Assembly (NCBI GenBank): GCA_002422045.1
Contig: DITG01000082.1
Location: forward strand, 1-19,670
Length of the DNA: 19,670 nucleotides
Reading direction: 5' to 3'
Origin: Acholeplasmataceae bacterium UBA6190
Lineage (GTDB): Bacteria; Bacillota_I; Bacilli_A; Acholeplasmatales; Acholeplasmataceae
Shown: piece after piece, positions 8,115 through 13,719 of the stretch
How positions within the stretch are numbered: the first letter of the stretch is position 1
Layout of the letters: each line of letters starts with the position of its first letter
Notes under the pieces: generated by a model
Told to the model about the DNA's origin: nothing
The model's database searches: none
The model's input: only the letters and a program-made list of their open reading frames with translations
Position numbers and translations under genes: made by a program

Positions 8115-8885
8115 GTGGAAGTCTATGTTTTAGCCAGCGGATCCAAGGGGAATATAACCTACTTAAAAGTAGGTCATATCAGACTCTTTATCGATGCCGG
8201 AATTAGCTATCAAAAAATCAAATCCAAGATGCAAGCTTATGGCGAAAATATGTTTGATGTGAAGACGCTTCTCATCACTCATGAACACCATGACCATATC
8301 GTTGGACTCAAAATGTTACTGAAACAAGGTGCGATTGAAGATGTCTATCTGACCAAGGGAACTTACAAGAGTTTGGCTTCGGATATCGTCGAATTGTTAC
8401 CTAACGTTCATTTCATCGTTGCTGATGAAGGCTTTTCAGTCGGTGATGTCAATATCATGCCATTCATGCTCTCACATGATGCAGCCGAACCTGTGGGTTT
8501 TGTCATTTCCAATCATGTGCACAAGATGGTCTTACTCACCGATACCGGATATGTCGATCAATCCTATTACCCACTCCTAACCGATGCGGATCTTTACATA
8601 TTAGAAGCCAACCATAATCCGTTTACGCTGTTTCAGTCAGCGAGACCTTTTTTGCTCAAGAAAAGAATTGTTGGAGAAAAAGGACATCTTTCCAATGAAG
8701 ATGCAGCTCGATTGATGAATCTGTTCATCCAAACCAAATCAAGTGTTTGGGTAGTTGCTCATATTTCTGAAGATTGCAATTCGATCGATGATATCGATGA
8801 GGCCATTGTCAAGATGTTTGATGATCCGACAAAGGTCACTGTGTTTTACGCAAATCAAGAAGGTCTTCCGGTGATTGAATTATGA
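8115..8885 (+). CDS. walJ: WalJ/YycJ metallo-beta-lactamase-fold hydrolase
   Basis: A 256-residue metallo-beta-lactamase-fold protein of the YycJ/WalJ group, probably a cytoplasmic nuclease-like hydrolase. The opening VLASGSKGN (5-13), FIDAG (25-29) and the metal motif HEHHDH (56-61) are typical; later histidines include H128 in LSHDA and H211 in VAHIS. The GTG at 8115 is chosen as start: AAGGTGA lies 4 nt upstream, the family begins just before the ASGS motif, and an upstream ATG at 8094 sits within the predicted -10 and has no ribosome site. In many Bacillota this gene closes the walRK (yycFGHIJ) operon and is followed by rlmH; here rlmH follows with a 4-nt ATGA overlap, but walRK is absent upstream. 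Confidence 0.9.
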   Translation: MEVYVLASGSKGNITYLKVGHIRLFIDAGISYQKIKSKMQAYGENMFDVKTLLITHEHHDHIVGLKMLLKQGAIEDVYLTKGTYKSLASDIVELLPNVHFIVADEGFSVGDVNIMPFMLSHDAAEPVGFVISNHVHKMVLLTDTGYVDQSYYPLLTDADLYILEANHNPFTLFQSARPFLLKKRIVGEKGHLSNEDAARLMNLFIQTKSSVWVVAHISEDCNSIDDIDEAIVKMFDDPTKVTVFYANQEGLPVIEL

Positions 8886-9325
8886 TCAAAATCATTGTTG
8901 TCGGAAAACTGAATCAGAAGTATTTGCTTGAAGGGATTCAATACTACCAGAAGCAATTACCTGTCAAACTGGAATGGATCGAAGTGAACGATGAGCCAGA
9001 CATCACAGGGAAAGACATCGAGGGTGCTCGAATTCTATCTAAAATCAAAGAGTCTGATCAGATCATATTACTTGCTATCGAAGGGGTTCTGCACGACAGC
9101 CAATCGTTTAGCGATCAGATCAACAAGATGACAACCTATGGAACAGGAGATCTGGTCTTTGTCATCGGAGGATCTTATGGTGTCAGTGATGCGGTCAAGA
9201 ATCGGGCAAACCATCTGATCTCGTTTTCTAAAATGACATTTCCACATCAACTGATGAGACTGATCTTGATTGAACAGATTTACCGTGCATACATGATCAT
9301 GAAAAACCACCCCTATCATAAGTGA
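8882..9325 (+). CDS. rlmH: 23S rRNA pseudouridine-1915 N3-methyltransferase
   Basis: A 147-residue SPOUT-class methyltransferase that modifies pseudouridine 1915 (E. coli numbering) in helix 69 of 23S rRNA, using S-adenosylmethionine. Motifs are clear: IKIIVVGKL at the start, LLAIEG (63-68), the knot loop VIGGSYG (94-100), MTFPHQLMRLILIEQIYRA (118-136) and the invariant C-terminal HPYHK (143-147). It is slightly shorter than the usual 155-160 residues, the loss lying in the N-terminal half. The start overlaps the walJ stop (ATGA), so translation is coupled. Second gene of the walJ-rlmH-HAD-degV operon. Confidence 0.95.
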   Translation: MIKIIVVGKLNQKYLLEGIQYYQKQLPVKLEWIEVNDEPDITGKDIEGARILSKIKESDQIILLAIEGVLHDSQSFSDQINKMTTYGTGDLVFVIGGSYGVSDAVKNRANHLISFSKMTFPHQLMRLILIEQIYRAYMIMKNHPYHK

Positions 9326-9332
9326 GGATTCG

Positions 9333-9953
9333 ATGAAATACATTTTTTGGGATTTCAATGGCACTGTTTTGGATGATGCAAGACTTTGTTATGACATTTT
9401 AATCGAGATGCTCAAGGAAGAAGAACGTCCTTTGGTGACCTTTGAAGAGTACCTGATGATTTTCACATTTCCGGTTGAAGCATATTATGCCAAAGTCTAT
9501 GATTTGAATAAGACGCCTTTTGTTGTCTTGGCACATCGTTTCATCGACAGATACCAACCTAGAAGTCTGTCACTTAAATTGCATCCTCATATCATCGAGA
9601 CGATCAAATATTTTGAAGCAAAAGGCATTACCAATGTTTTGCTATCGGCATCCGAAGTACAGAATCTAGAAGAACAATTGAAGCACTATGGCATTCGCCA
9701 TATGTTCAAATATATACTAGGCACTTCTAATATCTATGCAAAAAGTAAGGTTTCGGTAGGGAAAGCATTCATAGAAGAACATCACATTAATCCACAAGAT
9801 ATTGTGATGATTGGCGATACGCTGCATGATGCGGAAGTCGCATCTGAACTCGGATGTGACATCATTTTATTCACAGGGGGGCATCAACACCCATCCAGAT
9901 TAAAAAAATATAAAAACATCAGTGATTTTCGTGAATTAATTGGTAAAATATAA
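9333..9953 (+). CDS. HAD-superfamily hydrolase with DxN motif
   Basis: A 206-residue haloacid dehalogenase-type protein resembling phosphoglycolate phosphatases: helical cap from about 15 to 85, core motif II around LLSAS (103-107), motif III lysine in YAKSK (135-139), and motif IV GDTLHDAEVA (161-170). Motif I is FWDFNGT (5-11): the nucleophile Asp7 is present, but the usual general acid/base two residues later is Asn9 instead of Asp. Phosphatase activity may therefore be reduced, or the enzyme belongs to a DxN subgroup; the substrate is unknown. GAGG overlapping the rlmH stop codon serves as ribosome site. Third gene of the operon. Confidence 0.85.
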   Translation: MKYIFWDFNGTVLDDARLCYDILIEMLKEEERPLVTFEEYLMIFTFPVEAYYAKVYDLNKTPFVVLAHRFIDRYQPRSLSLKLHPHIIETIKYFEAKGITNVLLSASEVQNLEEQLKHYGIRHMFKYILGTSNIYAKSKVSVGKAFIEEHHINPQDIVMIGDTLHDAEVASELGCDIILFTGGHQHPSRLKKYKNISDFRELIGKI

Positions 9954-9986
9954 GTGAAAACAACGATTCAATCAAAGGAGAAGCAC

Positions 9987-10835
9987 ATGAGCAAAATTGC
10001 GATTTTGACTTGCAGCAATGCTGGACTGGATTATTTAAACTATCCAAAAGACATTACCATTTTAAGATCGGTGATCCATTTTGGAACCGATGAATCTTAT
10101 GATGATTTTGTCGAAATGGATGCAAAAACATTTTATGAACGTATTTTAAAAGATCCAAATGATATTCCTAAGACATCGTATGTGTCTATCGGACGGATGA
10201 TCGAGTTTTTTGAAAACCTCGAAAAAGAAGGTTATGAAGAAGCGTTGGTCATTACGATTTCATCACAATTATCAGGTCTTTATGAAGCTGTGAAGAGAAC
10301 TGCAAGTGAAGTCAAAATCAAGGTCACAGCATTCGATTCGCTCACACTTGCTTACGGTGAAGCCTATATGGTTCTCGAAGCACATCGACTTGCAAAAGAA
10401 GGCAAAACAGTTCAAGAAATCATTCCTTATCTCGAAAGAATCAGAGATAATGACAGAGTTTATTTCGCTGTGGATACACTGCTTTATTTGGTCAAAAACG
10501 GTAGACTTTCAAAACTTTCAGGCACACTGGGCACGATGCTTCAGTTGAAGCCATTGTTGGTCTTAGGTGATGATGGCAAAGTTCAAACTTTGGAAAAAAT
10601 CAGAACAACCCATAAGGCACATCAACGTGTTTTGGAAAAATACATCGAAGATACCCAAGGACTCAATGTCTTAACCTATATTTCACATGCGCACGCAGAT
10701 GAATATGTTGAGTGGTTCAAGACAGAGATTCAGAAAGTGTTTCCCGAAAGAGAAATTGTTGTTGCATATTTGACTCCTGTGGTCGGAGCCCATACCGGAC
10801 CAAAAGGTATCGGCATTGGATACATCAAGTTATAG
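9987..10835 (+). CDS. DegV family (FakB-like) fatty acid-binding protein
   Basis: A 282-residue DegV-family protein. Members such as FakB bind a fatty acid and present it to the kinase FakA, which makes acyl phosphate for phospholipid synthesis. Typical blocks: KIAILTCSNAGLD (3-15), KTSYVS (62-67), ITISSQLSGLY (89-99) and, at the C-terminus, GAHTGPKGIGIGY. The first block has TCS where most relatives have TDS. A GTG start at 9954 is open in frame, but the ATG at 9987 has AAAGGAG 6 nt upstream and gives the usual length of about 280. Fourth and last gene of the operon, closed by a strong terminator; no fakA is in view. Confidence 0.9.
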   Translation: MSKIAILTCSNAGLDYLNYPKDITILRSVIHFGTDESYDDFVEMDAKTFYERILKDPNDIPKTSYVSIGRMIEFFENLEKEGYEEALVITISSQLSGLYEAVKRTASEVKIKVTAFDSLTLAYGEAYMVLEAHRLAKEGKTVQEIIPYLERIRDNDRVYFAVDTLLYLVKNGRLSKLSGTLGTMLQLKPLLVLGDDGKVQTLEKIRTTHKAHQRVLEKYIEDTQGLNVLTYISHAHADEYVEWFKTEIQKVFPEREIVVAYLTPVVGAHTGPKGIGIGYIKL

Positions 10836-10846
10836 TTAATCAATCA

Positions 10847-10883
10847 GATGACTCGTCGCAGTAACAAGCGAGTCATCTTTTTT
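10847..10883 (+). terminator. terminator of the walJ-degV operon
   Basis: GATGACTCG (10847-10855) and CGAGTCATC (10869-10877) form a perfect 9-bp stem with a 13-nt loop, followed by six T. It separates the operon from the operators of the next gene. Confidence 0.9.
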
Positions 10884-10890
10884 ATTGTTG

Positions 10891-10913
10891 AATATGCCCC
10901 AATGGGGCATATT
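10891..10913. promoter_or_regulatory. distal palindromic operator (IR1)
   Basis: A perfect inverted repeat: arms AATATGCCCC (10891-10900) and GGGGCATATT (10904-10913) around the centre AAT. It ends 4 nt upstream of the -35 of the HTH-MNT gene and matches the second palindrome centred 31 bp downstream. Very probably a binding site of the HTH protein encoded next to it. Confidence 0.7.
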
Positions 10914-10917
10914 TTTA

Positions 10918-10946
10918 TTGACAAATACCCCAATGAGGTATATACT
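10918..10946 (+). promoter_or_regulatory. consensus promoter with operator IR2 in its spacer
   Basis: TTGACA (10918-10923), a 17-nt spacer and TATACT (10941-10946) form the best sigma-A-type promoter in the window. The spacer holds a second copy of the operator: ATACCCC (10925-10931) and GAGGTAT (10935-10941) around AAT, with one mismatched pair. A protein bound here would block RNA polymerase, so autorepression is inferred. Confidence 0.8.
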
Positions 10947-10964
10947 ATGATTGAGGTGATGAAG

Positions 10965-11459
10965 ATGATCCATCCATTAAAAAAAGTGAGAGAGAATGTT
11001 GGACTATCCCAAGAAGCATTAGCGTTGAGTCTCGGAATTCCAGTGAAAACCATCAGAAACTGGGAACAAAACATCAGGAAACCAAGTGAATGGACAATCG
11101 ATTTATTGATTGATCGTATACTGAGAGAAAAAACCGAGCAGAATCAATCGAACAATGAACATTCAGGACTTGTCTCTTTTTTAACCATGAAAAAGAAAAT
11201 TTCTGTGATTGCTGAAAAGTTTGATGTTGACCGTATCTATCTATTTGGTTCATATGCCAAAGGGGAAGCAACAGAAATCAGTGATATTGATTTATACATG
11301 GAGTCGGAATTATTCGGACTTGACTACTTTGAGTTCATTGAAATGTTGAGAGAAGAACTTCATAAAAACATCGAATTATTGAGTAATAAGACAGTTGAAG
11401 CATCATCATCTATTGAGCAGGAGATCAAAAAGACCGGTGTACTGATCTACGAAAGATAA
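10965..11459 (+). CDS. HTH-XRE / MNT-type nucleotidyltransferase fusion
   Basis: A 164-residue fusion. Residues about 4-40 are an XRE-like helix-turn-helix (LSQEALALSLGIPVKTIRNW, 14-33). Residues about 75-164 are a minimal nucleotidyltransferase domain: LFGSYAKGEATEISDIDLYM (93-112) has the GSx9DxD signature, with Asp107 and Asp109 as metal ligands, and EIKKTGVLIYE at the end is typical of MNT proteins. The ATG at 10965 is preferred: GAGGTG lies 6 nt upstream, whereas earlier in-frame ATGs at 10947 and 10959 lie at the predicted +1 or directly against the ribosome site, and the frame open to 10848 runs back through the terminator. MNT proteins are usually antitoxins that AMPylate a HEPN toxin; no HEPN gene is adjacent. 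Function inferred: autoregulated DNA-binding nucleotidyltransferase. Confidence 0.85.
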   Translation: MIHPLKKVRENVGLSQEALALSLGIPVKTIRNWEQNIRKPSEWTIDLLIDRILREKTEQNQSNNEHSGLVSFLTMKKKISVIAEKFDVDRIYLFGSYAKGEATEISDIDLYMESELFGLDYFEFIEMLREELHKNIELLSNKTVEASSSIEQEIKKTGVLIYER

Positions 11460-11518
11460 TGTTTATGAAGAAAGGATCAAGAACATGTCAATCAACACTC
11501 TTTGATGTGGAAAAATAA
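11459..11518 (+). other. 19-codon open frame overlapping the HTH-MNT stop
   Basis: A TAATG junction starts a short frame of 19 codons at the stop of the HTH-MNT gene, ending in TAA. The junction is of the kind used for coupled toxin-antitoxin genes, but the frame is very short and has only a weak GAAAG ribosome site. It may be a remnant of a lost partner, a leader, or chance. Confidence 0.15.
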
Positions 11519-11557
11519 TAGACAATGAATAGAAATTAATACAAAAATCATTCATTA

Positions 11558-11583
11558 TGATATGATTTAGGTAATAAAAGGAG
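11558..11583 (+). promoter_or_regulatory. extended -10 promoter and ribosome site of mscL
   Basis: TATGAT (11561-11566) preceded by TGA (11558-11560) forms an extended -10; an overlapping TATGAT lies 5 nt earlier. The -35 is poor. AAAAGGAG (11576-11583) is the ribosome site. The leader would be about 19 nt. Confidence 0.5.
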
Positions 11584-11591
11584 ATGTTCAG

Positions 11592-12068
11592 ATGAAAAAA
11601 TTCTTTGGAGATTTTAAGAAATTCATTACAAAAGGTAATGTGCTGGATCTTGCGGTTGCAGTCATCATCGGTGGTGCATTTGGTAAGATTATCGGTAGTT
11701 TGGTCAAAGATGTCTTAATGCCCGTGATCAGTTTGTTGGTCGGAGAACAAGGATTTGACAACTACAAATATGTCATCTCAGCGGCTGATCCGATTGCCGG
11801 GACTGCAGAAAATGCGATTTATTATGGATTATTCATCCAGAATGTGATTGATTTTCTCATCATCGCATTGGTAGTCTTCCTGATTGTTCGAATATTCTCA
11901 AAGATGAGCGAACTTGCACAAGCGAAATTGCATGCTGCAGAACTTGCTCAAAAAGCCGCAGAAGAACAAGCTAAGGCTGAAGCAGAAGCCAAAAAAGTCA
12001 AAGATCCCACAGTTGAAGAATTGCTTTCTGATATCAAGAAAATTCTCGAAAAACAGTTGAAATCTTAA
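11592..12068 (+). CDS. mscL: large-conductance mechanosensitive channel
   Basis: A 158-residue MscL, a homopentameric membrane channel that opens under membrane tension and releases solutes on hypo-osmotic shock. The amphipathic N-terminal helix (MKKFFGDFKKFI) leads into TM1 with the pore motif GNVLDLAVAVIIGGAFGKII (15-34), then SLVKDVLMPVISLLVG. A periplasmic-type loop (about 54-77) precedes TM2 (about 78-104). The C-terminal helical bundle is long and rich in Ala, Glu and Lys (about 108-158), ending in DIKKILEKQLKS, like other channels with an extended cytoplasmic coiled coil. It is transcribed alone from its own promoter and converges on pdxT. Confidence 0.96.
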   Translation: MKKFFGDFKKFITKGNVLDLAVAVIIGGAFGKIIGSLVKDVLMPVISLLVGEQGFDNYKYVISAADPIAGTAENAIYYGLFIQNVIDFLIIALVVFLIVRIFSKMSELAQAKLHAAELAQKAAEEQAKAEAEAKKVKDPTVEELLSDIKKILEKQLKS

Positions 12069-12072
12069 ACAC

Positions 12073-12105
12073 AAAAAAAACAGTTCAAAAAGCGAACTGT
12101 TTTTT
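12073..12105. terminator. bidirectional terminator between mscL and pdxT
   Basis: CAGTTC (12081-12086) pairs with GAACTG (12094-12099), extended by A and T runs on either side (12073-12080 and 12100-12105). T-runs follow the stem on both strands, so it can end mscL as well as readthrough from pdxT. Confidence 0.85.
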
Positions 12106-12115
12106 GATTGAAATG

Positions 12116-12155
12116 AAAACCACATGCCGTGGGGGGGATACAGCATGTGGTTTCC
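12116..12155. terminator. stable hairpin with G-rich loop, likely pdxT terminator
   Basis: AAACCACATGC (12117-12127) and GCATGTGGTTT (12143-12153) form an 11-bp stem around a 15-nt loop containing seven consecutive G on the plus strand. On the minus strand it lies just past the pdxT stop and is followed by TTTTC; on the plus strand CC then five T follow. Confidence 0.6.
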
Positions 12156-12158
12156 TTT

Positions 12159-12731
12159 TTATATAGAACCATGCCCAATCATCTGTAAAAAGTACTCATG
12201 GACATAGGTGCTACCTGTGAGTTCGGGGTGGAAAGCCGTAACCAGCATCTTTTTTTCTTGTGCGGCGACGATATGCCCACCAACCGTTGATAAAATCACA
12301 ACATCAGGACCGACTCGATCGATATAAGGTGCTCTGATGAACGTCATTGGAATTTGTTTTCCTGCAAATAAGTCTTCGGTGAAGAAACTACCGAGTTGTC
12401 TGCCATATGCGTTTCTTTTGACATCGATATCCATCAATTGCATGTGCGAACGCTCTTGATTGGTCAAATGCTTGGCAAGCAGTATCATGCCAGCACATGT
12501 TCCAAAGGTTGGAAGCCCATGTTCGATCAGGTTTTTGAGGGGTTCAAACATCCCTAAGTCATCCAAGAGTTTCCGCATCGCAGTGGATTCGCCGCCAGGC
12601 AAGATCAGTCCATCCATCGGAATCTCTAAATCTTTTGGCTGTCTGATTTCAAAGCTTTGAATACCAAGTTTTTCCAGAATGTGTCGATGTTCGATGAATG
12701 CGCCTTGAACTGCAAGGATGCCGATCATCAT
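12159..12731 (-). CDS. pdxT: PLP synthase glutaminase subunit
   Basis: A 190-residue class I glutamine amidotransferase. It releases ammonia from glutamine and channels it to PdxS for pyridoxal 5'-phosphate synthesis. Motifs: GVxAVQG-like start (ILAVQGAF, 5-12), GGEST (46-50) of the oxyanion region, GTCAGM with nucleophile Cys79, RNAYGRQ (106-112), IRAP (132-135), and AFHPELT with catalytic His168 and Glu170. Length is normal. The start lies 2 nt after the pdxS stop, with GAGG about 9 nt upstream of the first of two adjacent ATGs. Cotranscribed with pdxS, in the usual order. Confidence 0.97.
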   Translation of the reverse strand: MMIGILAVQGAFIEHRHILEKLGIQSFEIRQPKDLEIPMDGLILPGGESTAMRKLLDDLGMFEPLKNLIEHGLPTFGTCAGMILLAKHLTNQERSHMQLMDIDVKRNAYGRQLGSFFTEDLFAGKQIPMTFIRAPYIDRVGPDVVILSTVGGHIVAAQEKKMLVTAFHPELTGSTYVHEYFLQMIGHGSI

Positions 12732-12733
12732 GA

Positions 12734-13609
12734 TTATTTGCCTCGTTCAGCCATCAAAAGTTCGATTTCGGATTCATTGATGCCAACCATGGCTTCACCA
12801 AGGTCTTTTGAAACTTCCGCAAGAATCTTAGGATCATTGAAATTGGTCACAGCCTTCACGATGGCTTCAGCACGTTTCTTGGGATTACCGGACTTGAAGA
12901 TACCAGATCCGACGAATACACCTTCAGCACCGAGTTGCATCATCAGTGCGGCATCCGCAGGGGTTGCGATACCACCGGCAGCAAAGTTGACGACAGGTAG
13001 TTTGCCATGTTCGTGTACATATAAAATGAGATCAAGAGAAACACCAAGTTGTTTTTGAAGCACATAGAGTTCATCTTTACGAAGAGAAGTGATATGTCTA
13101 ATCTCTTTTTGAATCGCACGCATGTGTCTGACAGCCTGGATAACATCACCGGTACCAGGTTCACCCTTGGTACGAATCATGGATGCACCTTCTGAAATAC
13201 GTCTGAGTGCTTCGCCTAAGTCCTTGGCTCCGCAAACAAAGGGTACTTTGAATTCAGTTTTATCAATGTGATGTACATCGTCTGCTGGCGACAAGACTTC
13301 GCTTTCGTCGATGTAGTCGATTTCAATGGCTTCAAGGATTTGTGCTTCGACAAAATGTCCAATACGCACCTTAGCCATGACCGGAATGGATACTGCATGT
13401 TGAATTTCTGCAATCATTTTTGGGTCTGACATACGGGATACGCCACCGGCAGCACGAATATCTGCGGGTATACGTTCAAGTGCCATGACAGCCACAGCAC
13501 CTGCAGCTTCTGCAATCTTTGCCTGTTCAGCATTGGAGACATCCATAATGACGCCGCCTTTGAGCATCTGAGCAAGTTCTTTATTTAATTGATAACGATC
13601 TGTTTTCAT
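12734..13609 (-). CDS. pdxS: PLP synthase subunit PdxS
   Basis: A 291-residue TIM-barrel subunit that condenses ribose 5-phosphate, glyceraldehyde 3-phosphate and ammonia into pyridoxal 5'-phosphate, normally as a dodecamer with PdxT. Catalytic residues are in place: Asp23 in IMDVSNAEQA, Lys80 in PVMAKVRIGH (which binds ribose phosphate) and Lys148 in IRTKGEPGTG. GGVSRM, FAAGGIATPADAALMMQLGA and GSGIFKSGNP are phosphate-binding or family-defining. The length is normal and the gene is complete. GGAGGA lies 9 nt upstream of the ATG. It is the first gene of the pdxST operon, divergent from pdxR, and probably regulated by PdxR through the boxes in the spacer. Confidence 0.98.
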   Translation of the reverse strand: MKTDRYQLNKELAQMLKGGVIMDVSNAEQAKIAEAAGAVAVMALERIPADIRAAGGVSRMSDPKMIAEIQHAVSIPVMAKVRIGHFVEAQILEAIEIDYIDESEVLSPADDVHHIDKTEFKVPFVCGAKDLGEALRRISEGASMIRTKGEPGTGDVIQAVRHMRAIQKEIRHITSLRKDELYVLQKQLGVSLDLILYVHEHGKLPVVNFAAGGIATPADAALMMQLGAEGVFVGSGIFKSGNPKKRAEAIVKAVTNFNDPKILAEVSKDLGEAMVGINESEIELLMAERGK

Positions 13610-13645
13610 GAGTTTGATTCCTCCATGTGACTTTTCTACACATTC

Positions 13646-13674
13646 ATTGTATAATAATAACTGGTATATATAAA
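13646..13674 (-). promoter_or_regulatory. pdxST promoter
   Basis: On the minus strand: TTTATA as -35 (13669-13674), a 17-nt spacer and TACAAT as -10 (13646-13651). The spacer contains one CTGGTAT box (13661-13667), as expected for a regulator-controlled promoter. Confidence 0.55.
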
Positions 13675-13705
13675 TATTCAGATTAAGAAATTATAAGCAT
13701 ACCAG
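13661..13705. promoter_or_regulatory. putative PdxR operator boxes
   Basis: CTGGTAT (13661-13667) and ATACCAG (13699-13705) form a perfect 7-bp inverted pair whose centres are 38 bp apart, in the divergent spacer. The first lies between the -35 and -10 of pdxST. The second lies at the likely start of transcription of pdxR, whose best -10 is TATAAG (13692-13697). MocR-type PdxR proteins usually activate pdxST and repress themselves; the boxes are inferred to be their sites. Confidence 0.5.
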
Positions 13706-13719
13706 ATTGAGGATCAAAC

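Noticed and set aside
9321..9325. Possible use of genetic code 4 (TGA as Trp)
   Set aside because: walJ, rlmH and the 724-residue gene end properly at TGA with the expected C-termini, and Trp is encoded by TGG throughout.
10848..10964. Upstream extension of the HTH-MNT frame
   Set aside because: It would be encoded by the terminator, the operators and the promoter, and has no ribosome site.
12657..13058. 133-codon open frame on the plus strand
   Set aside because: It is antisense to pdxS and the pdxT start, with composition typical of a shadow frame; the pdxS frame has all catalytic residues.
13610..13719. Riboswitch upstream of pdxST
   Set aside because: The leader is about 30 nt, too short for a known aptamer, and the spacer is explained by promoters and regulator boxes.
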